Positions 32,526-40,714 of a DNA stretch of 40,714 bases are shown in pieces. Origin of the DNA: JBHHZJ01 sp046758005 (GTDB taxonomy: Bacteria; Pseudomonadota; Alphaproteobacteria; Kiloniellales; J153). The DNA lies in assembly GCA_046758005.1 (NCBI GenBank), contig JBHHZJ010000020.1, forward strand, positions 1 through 40,714, written 5' to 3'. How positions within the stretch are numbered: position 1 is the first letter of the stretch; each line of letters starts with the position of its first letter. The position numbers and the translations under genes were made by a program. Under the pieces are notes generated by a model. It did not search any database. It had not been told where the DNA came from and saw only the letters and a program-made list of their open reading frames with translations.

Positions 32526-35147
32526 CTAACCCCAGCGCTGCCACCAGCCGCGGCGCTTGGCCCGGTCCGGCTCCTCGGGTTCCTCCGGCTTGCCCACGAC
32601 CGGACCCGACTCCTCGCTGTTGGAGGTCGGCGCCTCGGACTCGGACTCGGCCTCCGCCGGCGGTCTGGTGCCGAGCGGCTCGGCCGGCGCCCGCACAGCC
32701 GCCTCGCCGTGCGGCTCGAAATTGGCGGTGCCGAATTCGACGGTCGCCTCTTCGGGTCCGCCGGCGGCGCGCGGCGGGACCGCGTCCGGGGCGTCCACGA
32801 CGCCGCCGCGCGCGTCGGCTTCCGGGCCTACCGAGGGCGCCTCGGCGGGCACTTCACCCGCCGCCCAGGGCGGGCGGATCCCGGAGGGCGCCTCGCCGGC
32901 GGTCGCCGGCCCCGCCTTGGCGGCGGCGCGCCGTCGACGCGGCGTCCGGCGGCGCGGGGCCTCCTTCGGCGCCTCGGCCTCGGCCGCAGGCGGAGCCTCG
33001 ATGTCGGTCCCTGGCGCAGGCTCGGGCTCGGCCTCGGCGTCGAGCGCCGCCTCGCTCGCGGCCACGCCGGGCTCGTCCTTTTGCCGGCCCCCGCGGCGCC
33101 GGCCGCCGCGCTTGCCCCGGCGGCGGCGTCTGGGCTTCTCCTCGCCCGTTTCCTCGCCCCTTCCCTCACTCGCTTCCGCGACCGCGGGTACGCGGTCCTC
33201 CAGCGGCTCCGGCGGTTCGGCCGCTTGGGCCGTTTCGGGCAGAGCCGCTTCCTCGGCGGCGGGCGGCGCTTCGCCCTTCTTGCGCCGACGCCGTGGGCGC
33301 GCGCGCTTGCGCTCCACCTTTTCGGCCTCGGCGGCGGCCGCGCGCTGCGGCTCGGCCTCGCCGCGCGCCGCCGGTGCGCCGGGAGCGAGACGTTGCAGCG
33401 TGTACTCCGGCGGCACCAGCGATTCGTCGGTGTCGACCCGGATTCGGAAGTCGTAGCGCCGCTCGATCTCGACCAGCCGCTCGCGCATCTGGTTGAGCAG
33501 GTGCAACGCGACCGCTCTTGGGGCGGCGACCGCGATTTCCCCGTGGCCGCGCCGGATGCCCTCTTCCTCGAGCCCGCGCAGGACGTGCAGCGCGACCGAT
33601 TCGGTGGTGCGCACGTAGCCGCTGGCGTTGCAATGCGGGCAGACCACGGTCGAGCTTTCGAACAGGCTCGGCCGCAGCCGCTGGCGCGACATTTCGAGCA
33701 GCCCGAACGGGCTGATCCGGCCGAGCTGGATGCGCGCCCGGTCGCTGCGCATCGCCTCTTTCAGCTTGCGCTCGACGGCCCGGTTGTGGCTCGGGCCCTC
33801 CATGTCGATGAAGTCGATGACGATGAGCCCGGCCAGGTCGCGCAGACGGAGCTGCCGGGCGATCTCCTGGGCGGCTTCGAGGTTGGTCTTGTACGCCGTC
33901 TCCTCGATGTGCCGCTCACGGGTCGCCTTGCCCGAGTTCACGTCGATGGCGACCAGCGCCTCGGTTATGTTGATGACGATGTAGCCGCCCGACTTGAGCT
34001 GCACGGTCGCGTTGTGCATGGCGTCGATCTGGCGTTCCACCTGGTAGTGGTAGAACAGGGGAACCGCCGGATCCTTGTACAGCTTGACCTTGCGCGCGTG
34101 GCTCGGCATCAGCGACTTCATGAACGCCTTGGCGGACTTGTAGCCATCCTCGCCATCGACCAGGATCTCGTCCATTTCGCTTTGATAGAGATCCCGGATC
34201 GCCCGTTTGATCAGGCTGGCCTCCTCGTAGATCAGGCATGGCGCCGTCGAGGCCAGCGTGGTCGAGCGGATCTCGTCCCACAGCCGCAGGAGGTATTCGT
34301 AGTCGCGGCGGATCTCCGCCTTGGTGCGCTCGCTGCCGGCCGTGCGCACGATCACCGCAACGCCTTCCGGAATGTCCAGGTCCTCGAGGATGCCCTTCAG
34401 CCGGCGCCGGTCCTTGGGGTTGCTGATCTTGCGGCTGATCCCGCCGCCCCTGGCGGTGTTCGGCATCAGCACGCAATAGCGCCCGGCGAGCGACAGGTAG
34501 GTGGTGAGCGCCGCGCCCTTGTTGCCGCGCTCCTCCTTCGTCACCTGGACCAGGATTACCTGGCGGCGCTTGATGACCTCCTGGATCTTGTACTTGCGCA
34601 GGAGCCGGGCGCGCCGGCGCGCGGCGTCCTCGACCTCGTCGCCGCCCAGCGTGTCGACCCGGGTCTCGGCCGCGAGCTCCTCGACCTCGCCGGCGTCGTC
34701 GTCCTCGACCTCGCGCTCGCCCCCGTCGCCGTCCGCACCCACCTCGCCCGGGCCGGCCTCGGCGGCCTCCGCCCCGACCACGGGCTCCTCATCCTGGGGT
34801 TCGGGCTCCGGGTCGACCTCGACCTCGCCGACGATTTCCTCCTCGGCCGTCTCCGCCTTGAGTTCGGCCTCGGCGGCGAGCAACACCTCACGGTCGGCGA
34901 TCGGGACGCGGTAATAGTCCGGATGAATTTCGCTGAACGGCAGGAAACCGTGCCGGCTTCCCCCGTAGTCCACGAAAGCGGCTTGGAGCGAGGGTTCGAC
35001 CCGCGTGACTTTCGCGAGGTATATGTTTCCCTTAAGCTGTTTTCTTGATATGCTTTCGTAGTCAAACTCTTCGAGACGGTTGGCGCTGAAAACCACCACC
35101 CGCGTCTCCTCCGGGTGGCTGGCATCGATCAACATTCGTTTGGCCAT
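32526..35147 (-). CDS. rne: Ribonuclease E (Rne/Rng family)
   Basis: This 873-residue endoribonuclease is central to mRNA decay and rRNA processing. The N-terminal RNase H-like start is MAKRMLIDASHPEETRVVV. The S1 domain is split by an acidic insertion (about 90-178), typical of alphaproteobacteria. Catalytic aspartates lie in VAIDVNSGK and IVIDFIDM. The zinc link is CPHCNASG. The C-terminal half is low-complexity, basic then acidic, and ends in RRGWWQRWG, the kind of GWW peptide that binds PNPase in Caulobacter. The ATG at 35147 follows ggag with family sequence from the first residue; the frame continues upstream without it. The long leader may serve autoregulation. Confidence 0.97.
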   Translation of the reverse strand: MAKRMLIDASHPEETRVVVFSANRLEEFDYESISRKQLKGNIYLAKVTRVEPSLQAAFVDYGGSRHGFLPFSEIHPDYYRVPIADREVLLAAEAELKAETAEEEIVGEVEVDPEPEPQDEEPVVGAEAAEAGPGEVGADGDGGEREVEDDDAGEVEELAAETRVDTLGGDEVEDAARRRARLLRKYKIQEVIKRRQVILVQVTKEERGNKGAALTTYLSLAGRYCVLMPNTARGGGISRKISNPKDRRRLKGILEDLDIPEGVAVIVRTAGSERTKAEIRRDYEYLLRLWDEIRSTTLASTAPCLIYEEASLIKRAIRDLYQSEMDEILVDGEDGYKSAKAFMKSLMPSHARKVKLYKDPAVPLFYHYQVERQIDAMHNATVQLKSGGYIVINITEALVAIDVNSGKATRERHIEETAYKTNLEAAQEIARQLRLRDLAGLIVIDFIDMEGPSHNRAVERKLKEAMRSDRARIQLGRISPFGLLEMSRQRLRPSLFESSTVVCPHCNASGYVRTTESVALHVLRGLEEEGIRRGHGEIAVAAPRAVALHLLNQMRERLVEIERRYDFRIRVDTDESLVPPEYTLQRLAPGAPAARGEAEPQRAAAAEAEKVERKRARPRRRRKKGEAPPAAEEAALPETAQAAEPPEPLEDRVPAVAEASEGRGEETGEEKPRRRRRGKRGGRRRGGRQKDEPGVAASEAALDAEAEPEPAPGTDIEAPPAAEAEAPKEAPRRRTPRRRRAAAKAGPATAGEAPSGIRPPWAAGEVPAEAPSVGPEADARGGVVDAPDAVPPRAAGGPEEATVEFGTANFEPHGEAAVRAPAEPLGTRPPAEAESESEAPTSNSEESGPVVGKPEEPEEPDRAKRRGWWQRWG

Positions 35148-35178
35148 AAAAAAGATTCTCCAACACGCGTCCGGCAAC

Positions 35179-35197
35179 GCCCGCCTCGGGGGCGGGC
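35179..35197 (-). promoter_or_regulatory. Hairpin in the rne leader
   Basis: gcccgcc and ggcgggc form a perfect 7-bp stem with a five-base loop, 32-50 bases upstream of the rne start. RNase E mRNAs are commonly autoregulated through leader structures; this hairpin is a candidate. The remainder of 35148-35633 shows no gene. Confidence 0.4.
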
Positions 35198-35633
35198 TGC
35201 GGCGCGATGATTTGCAAGACTGGTTCCATTGTCGTCCGAGCGTTCGTTCTGCCCTGGGTGCCGTCGCCGTCCGAAGGCGCCGCGAACACTCAGGGGCCAC
35301 GCAGCGCACCGATGCGCAGCGCGGCCGTAAATCGAATGGCCGGGCGCGCCCCAATCGTGGGACGGCGCAACTGGCCCGCCAAGAGCCGGGCGCCGCGCGG
35401 CAGCCCGGCACCCCGATAGCGTCTGCCTTTTCCTCGTGGAGGAAACGGGGCAGTGCGGCCCAACTCCATCCTGACGGCCACAGCCGGGCCCCAGGGGGGC
35501 GCGGGGCGATTCGCTACACTAGATTAGCAGGACCGTGGGTGCCGTGCCATACCCGAGTGGCCGGGGGCGCGGGGCGGCCGCGTGCGTCGCCGGTTGAGCG
35601 GGCCGTCTGCCGTTTCGAGGCGAATTTCCTTGG

Positions 35634-35662
35634 TTGCACTCGAACTATTCTACGTATATCTC
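35634..35662 (+). promoter_or_regulatory. Sigma-70-like promoter for amiC-mrcA
   Basis: TTGCAC is followed after 17 bases by TATCTC (overlapping gtatatc), placing a start of transcription near 35669, about 20-40 bases upstream of the amidase gene. The -35 is a good match, the -10 moderate. Confidence 0.5.
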
Positions 35663-35709
35663 GTTAAGGCGTGAACCCGCCGCACTAAATGTGCAAGTGC
35701 GTCCATCCG

Positions 35710-36903
35710 ATGTTGCGCACACTACTTGTTTGGCCCTGTTTACTGTTGATGCTGCCGGCGGCGCTGGCGCAGCCGACGGTCACCGCCGTGCGCGTGGGTG
35801 AACACCCGGACAAGACGCGCTTCGTGATGGAGCTGTCCGAGGCGCCGCGTTACCGGGTCTTCACGCTCCCGGACCCGTTCCGCGTCGTGATCGATCTGCC
35901 CGAGCTGCGCTGGAAGCCGCCCTCGGACGTGCTGCGGGACGGCAACGGCCTGATCAGCGCCATGCGCTTCGGCCTATTCGCGCCGGGCACGAGCCGCGTG
36001 GTGCTCGACATGCGCACGGCGGTACGGGTCAAGAGTGTCTTCCTGATCCCGCCGCAGGAGGGCTATCCGCACCGCTTCGTGGTTGACATGGTGGCGGTCA
36101 GTCGCAAGACGTTTTTCGCCGACGGGCGCGCCGTGCCGTTCGTCTCGCGCCCGCCGCTGGCGCCGTTGCGCGCGGCCATCGTGACGCCGCCCAAACCGAA
36201 GGCGGACACACGCCCGACGATCGTGATCGACCCGGGCCACGGCGGCGTCGACCCGGGGGCGCGCAGCCTCACCGGGGTCAACGAAAAGGACATTGCGTTG
36301 GCTTACGCCCGGGAACTGAAGCGCCGGCTCGAGGCGACCGGGCGCTACCGCGTCGTGATGACCCGAAACAAGGACATTTTCGTGCGCCTGCGCGACCGCA
36401 TGGACATGGCCCAGCGCCTGGGCGGCGACCTCTTCATCTCGCTGCACGCCAACAACCACGAGTTGGCGAAGATCCGCGGCGCCTCGGTCTACACCCTGTC
36501 GGAGAAGGCCTCGGACGCCGCGGCCGGGGCGCTGGCGGCCAAGGAGAACAAGGCCGACATCATCGCCGGCATCGACCTGTCCGACCAGCCCGAGGTGGTC
36601 AGCAAAATCCTCATCGACCTGGCCCAGCGCGAGACCATGAACCTGTCCAAGCAATTCGCCAACATGCTGGTCCAGAAGCTCGGCCGGGTCACGCCGCTGC
36701 TCCGCAACACCCACCGCTTCGCCGGGTTCGCGGTGCTGAAGTCGCCGACCGTGCCCTCGGTGCTGCTCGAAATCGGCTACCTGTCGAACCGGGCCGAGGA
36801 GCGCCTTCTGCGCTCGCCCAAGCACCGCGCCGGGATCACGGCCGCGACCGTGCGCGCGATCGAGGCGTATTTCGCGTGGCAGCACGCCTTGAATCGATCA
36901 TAA
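35710..36903 (+). CDS. amiC: N-acetylmuramoyl-L-alanine amidase (AmiC-like)
   Basis: This periplasmic cell-wall hydrolase of 397 residues separates daughter cells. The signal peptide is MLRTLLVWPCLLLMLPAALA. An AMIN domain (about 22-130: TAVRVGEHPDKTRFVMELSE, FRVVIDLPEL) is followed by the Amidase_3 zinc domain: IVIDPGHGGVDPGA with the first His, NEKDIALAYARELK with the Glu, FISLHANNHE with the second His, and SVLLEIGYLSNRAEE with the catalytic Glu. An in-frame ATG at 35689 would add seven residues; 35710 gives a clean signal peptide. It lies upstream of mrcA, the usual alphaproteobacterial order. Confidence 0.95.
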   Translation: MLRTLLVWPCLLLMLPAALAQPTVTAVRVGEHPDKTRFVMELSEAPRYRVFTLPDPFRVVIDLPELRWKPPSDVLRDGNGLISAMRFGLFAPGTSRVVLDMRTAVRVKSVFLIPPQEGYPHRFVVDMVAVSRKTFFADGRAVPFVSRPPLAPLRAAIVTPPKPKADTRPTIVIDPGHGGVDPGARSLTGVNEKDIALAYARELKRRLEATGRYRVVMTRNKDIFVRLRDRMDMAQRLGGDLFISLHANNHELAKIRGASVYTLSEKASDAAAGALAAKENKADIIAGIDLSDQPEVVSKILIDLAQRETMNLSKQFANMLVQKLGRVTPLLRNTHRFAGFAVLKSPTVPSVLLEIGYLSNRAEERLLRSPKHRAGITAATVRAIEAYFAWQHALNRS

Positions 36904-36958
36904 GGGCGCCACATTGTTCAAGTAAGCCTATAAGCCCATCCCGGGCGGCGCGGGCCAT

Positions 36959-36976
36959 GGTTACCGAACGGTAACC
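36959..36976. promoter_or_regulatory. 18-bp dyad between amiC and mrcA
   Basis: ggttaccg and cggtaacc are perfect 8-bp arms separated by two bases, about 95 bases upstream of mrcA. The tight symmetry without a loop suggests a protein-binding site rather than a terminator. The bound factor is unknown. Confidence 0.45.
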
Positions 36977-37073
36977 GCTGCCGGGTTACGATGCCGCCCC
37001 GCCCGGAGGCCGCGCAGACCCGGGGCGTATTGCGGTCCGAACGGAGGGCAGCCTGAGATTTCTCGCTTCACTG

Positions 37074-39470
37074 GTGGGCTTGGTCTTGCTTCTGGCGATG
37101 CTGGCGAGCGGGGGCGTCCTGTACGTCTTCTACCATTACGGCCAGGACCTGCCCGACTACAACCAGCTCGCGGACTACGACCCGCCGACGGTGACGCGCG
37201 TACACGCCGGTGACGGCCGCCTGTTGGCGGAGTACGCGACCGAAAAGCGCGTCTACGTGCCGATCGGGGCCATACCCCGGCGCGTCGTCAACGCCTTCCT
37301 CGCCGCCGAGGACAAGAATTTCTACAGTCACCCGGGCGTCGACGTTCTCTCGGTGGCGCGGGCCATCGTCACGAATCTGGCCAACCTCGGTACCGACCGT
37401 CGGCCGGTCGGCGCCTCGACCATCACCCAGCAGGTGGCCAAGAACTTCCTGCTCAGCAACGAGCTGTCCATCGAGCGCAAGATCAAGGAAGCGATCTTGG
37501 CCTTCCGCATCGAACACGCCTTCACCAAGGATCGGATTCTCGATCTGTACCTGAACGAGATCTACCTCGGCTTCGGCTCCTACGGCGTCGCGGCGGCGGC
37601 GCTCAACTACTTCAACAAGTCGCTCGACGAGCTGACCATCGCCGAGGCGGCCTTTCTCGCCGCGCTGCCGAAGGCGCCCAACAACTATCACCCGATCCGC
37701 CGGCCGGACGCGGCGCTCGCCCGACGCAACTGGGTCGTCGGCCGCATGCTGGAGGACGGCCGCATCACGCCCGCCGAGGCCGAGGCGGCCTGGGCCGAGC
37801 CGCTCCAGGTGCACCGCACGGATCCGACCGAGATCGTCCAGGCGGACTATTTCGTCGAGGAGGTGCGGCGCGAGCTGGCCGCGCTTTACGGCGACGCGGC
37901 GCTCTATCAGGGCGGCCTGTCGGTGCGTACCACGCTCGACCCCCGGCTGCAGGCGATCGCCGAGCGGGTGCTGCGCGCGGGCCTGATCGCCTACGACCGG
38001 CGGCACGGCTGGCGCGGGCCGGTGGCCAGGATCGATCCCGCCGCCGAGGATTGGCGCGAGGCCCTGGCCGCGATCGAGCCGCCAGCCGGCATGTCGCCCT
38101 GGATCCTGGCCATGGTCTTGGAAGTCGATGGCGAGAACGCCGGGATTGCTTTCCCGGACGGCCGGCGCGGCCACATCCCGATGGCCGAGCTGGCCTGGGC
38201 GCGGCCTTGGTTGAAGGACCAGCGGGTCGGGCCCAAGCCGAAGCGGCCCGCGGACGTCCTGGCGCCCGGCGACGTCGTCATGGTCGAGCCGGTCGCCGCG
38301 GACGCCGAGGGCGAGCCCTACGCCGCCGGCGCCTATGGCCTGCGTCAGATTCCCGGCGTCAACGGCGGGCTGGTGGCGATGGACCCGCACACCGGGCGGG
38401 TGCTGGCGATGAACGGCGGCTTTTCCTTCGCGCAAAGCCAGTTCAATCGCGTGACCCAGGCCCGGCGCCAGCCGGGCTCCGCGTTCAAGCCCTTCGTCTA
38501 CCTGGCGGCCCTGGACAGCGGCTTCACGCCGGCCACCATCGTGCTCGACGCGCCCTTCGTGGTCGACCAGGGCCCGGGCCTGGGCAAGTGGAAACCGGCC
38601 AACTACACGCGCAAGTTTTACGGTCCCACACCCATGCGGATCGGGATCGAGAAATCGCGCAACCTGATGACGGTGCGCCTGGCGCAGACCATCGGCATGG
38701 AGAAGATCGTCGCGTACGCCCGGCGCCTGGGCATCGTCGAGGACATGCCGGCGCTGTTGTCCATGGCGCTGGGCGCGGGCGAGACGACGCTGCTCAAGCT
38801 GACCACCGCCTACGCCATGCTGGTCAACGGCGGAAGACGCATCCGCCCCACCCTGATCGACCGGGTCCAGGACCGGCACGGCGTGACGATCTACCGGCAC
38901 GACACGCGGGCCTGCCCCGGCTGCCGGGTCGAGGCCTGGGCCGAGCAGCCGGCCCCGGAGTTGCCCGACCCGCGCGAGCAGGTGGCGGACCCGCGCAGCG
39001 CCTATCAGGTCGTCTCTATGCTTCAGGGCGTGGTCCAGCGCGGCACCGGCCGGCGCGTCAGGGCGGTCGGCAAGCCGCTCGCCGGCAAGACCGGCACCAC
39101 GAACGACAACTCGGACACTTGGTTCCTCGGTTTCACGCCCGACCTGGCGGTCGGCGTGTTCGTCGGCTTCGACGAGCCGCGCACGCTTGGGCCCCGGGAG
39201 ACCGGCTCCTCGGTCGCCGCGCCCATTTTCCGCGACTTCATGGCCGCCGCTCTCGAGACCCGTCCCGCCATTCCGTTCCGGATCCCGCCGGGCATCCGGC
39301 TGGTCCGCCTCAACGTCGAGACCGGCCAGGTGGCCCGGCCCGGGGATCGCAAGGTGATCCTCGAGGCCTTCAAGCCCGGCACGGTGCCGACCGGCGAGCA
39401 GACGGTGATCGACGGCGGCTACAATCCGCTGAGCGGCGAGGCCGCCGGCGGCACCAGCGGGCTGTACTAA
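37074..39470 (+). CDS. mrcA: Penicillin-binding protein 1A (bifunctional)
   Basis: This membrane-anchored peptidoglycan glycosyltransferase/transpeptidase has 798 residues from the GTG at 37074. The transmembrane segment is followed by the GT51 domain (AFLAAEDKNFYSHPGVD with catalytic Glu, GASTITQQVAKNFLL, RKIKEAILAFRIE, KDRILDLYLNEIYLG). An OB-like region follows, then the transpeptidase domain with RQPGSAFKPFVYLA (SxxK), the SxN-type SRN motif in EKSRNLMTV, and LAGKTGTTND. The start may be a rare CTG at 37053, since GGAGGG lies at 37043-37048 and the extra residues LRFLASL read as a normal anchor. It follows amiC and precedes prfB. Confidence 0.97.
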   Translation: MGLVLLLAMLASGGVLYVFYHYGQDLPDYNQLADYDPPTVTRVHAGDGRLLAEYATEKRVYVPIGAIPRRVVNAFLAAEDKNFYSHPGVDVLSVARAIVTNLANLGTDRRPVGASTITQQVAKNFLLSNELSIERKIKEAILAFRIEHAFTKDRILDLYLNEIYLGFGSYGVAAAALNYFNKSLDELTIAEAAFLAALPKAPNNYHPIRRPDAALARRNWVVGRMLEDGRITPAEAEAAWAEPLQVHRTDPTEIVQADYFVEEVRRELAALYGDAALYQGGLSVRTTLDPRLQAIAERVLRAGLIAYDRRHGWRGPVARIDPAAEDWREALAAIEPPAGMSPWILAMVLEVDGENAGIAFPDGRRGHIPMAELAWARPWLKDQRVGPKPKRPADVLAPGDVVMVEPVAADAEGEPYAAGAYGLRQIPGVNGGLVAMDPHTGRVLAMNGGFSFAQSQFNRVTQARRQPGSAFKPFVYLAALDSGFTPATIVLDAPFVVDQGPGLGKWKPANYTRKFYGPTPMRIGIEKSRNLMTVRLAQTIGMEKIVAYARRLGIVEDMPALLSMALGAGETTLLKLTTAYAMLVNGGRRIRPTLIDRVQDRHGVTIYRHDTRACPGCRVEAWAEQPAPELPDPREQVADPRSAYQVVSMLQGVVQRGTGRRVRAVGKPLAGKTGTTNDNSDTWFLGFTPDLAVGVFVGFDEPRTLGPRETGSSVAAPIFRDFMAAALETRPAIPFRIPPGIRLVRLNVETGQVARPGDRKVILEAFKPGTVPTGEQTVIDGGYNPLSGEAAGGTSGLY

Positions 39471-39552
39471 CCCGCTGCAAGCGCGTAAAACCCCGGGCGC
39501 GCCGACCCCATATCTTTGTCGTCGGGCCGATCAGCTTTTCGGAGGACATGAC

Positions 39553-40693
<1,141 letters not shown>

Positions 40694-40714
40694 GTCCCAC
40701 CCTGCGCCGGGCGG

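Noticed and set aside
32709..35048. Long plus-strand open frame opposite rne
   Set aside because: Antisense shadow of RNase E; composition follows codon-position GC bias, with no domain.

Overview
The window is GC-rich bacterial chromosome that reads as an alphaproteobacterium, most likely from the Rhodospirillales or a related order. The case rests on four things: a complex I NDUFA12-type subunit, an RNase E with the alphaproteobacterial acidic S1 insertion and a C-terminal GWW tail, the gene block NDUFA12-mlaD-DUF2155 facing aat-accC-accB-aroQ-dsbA, and the run rne-amiC-mrcA-prfB. No rRNA, tRNA, CRISPR array, phage gene or transposase was found. Almost all other long reading frames are antisense shadows caused by high GC.

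Layout. 1-5.9 kb: a decayed fragment of a FemAB-like acetyltransferase, a radical SAM protein, an intact FemAB-like acetyltransferase, a small zinc-ribbon protein, and a phytoene-dehydrogenase-like flavoenzyme followed by a membrane methyltransferase. 5.9-8.6 kb: a repeat-rich stretch around a fatty acid desaturase and a cold shock protein. A composite inverted repeat plus the 3' end of a glutamine synthetase gene occurs on both sides in the same orientation. The right copy belongs to the intact glutamine synthetase gene and the left copy is a frameshifted relic. 8.6-14.6 kb: a PuuA-like glutamine synthetase with RidA, then the B12-dependent ribonucleotide reductase nrdJ behind a well-spaced pair of NrdR-like boxes. 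14.7-18.5 kb: a DUF6352 protein, NDUFA12, mlaD, a methyltransferase, an 80-residue protein and a DUF2155 secreted protein.

18.5-24.2 kb looks like an accessory interval placed between DUF2155 and aat, which from memory lie close together in many relatives. It holds an unknown 177-residue protein with a FliM-like EIDAIL end, then a LuxR-type regulator, formamidase, an AmiS/UreI amide channel and a His-rich FmdB protein, which together form an amide uptake and hydrolysis module. A DUF190-CrcB fluoride-export pair ends the interval on the other strand. A perfect 16-bp palindrome lies between the regulator and the formamidase gene.

24.3-29.7 kb is a minus-strand cluster: M48 protease, dsbA-like, aroQ, accB, accC and aat. 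29.7-32.5 kb: a lipoprotein of the gamma-glutamyltransferase fold that has Ala-Ala where the catalytic Thr should be, coupled to an aminotransferase. 32.5-40.7 kb: rne, divergent from the cell-wall pair amiC-mrcA and prfB, the last with a textbook programmed +1 frameshift.

Most of the window is housekeeping. The parts most worth checking are the duplicated repeat/glutamine-synthetase tail around the desaturase block, the amide island with its candidate operator, and the nucleophile-less transferase homologue.
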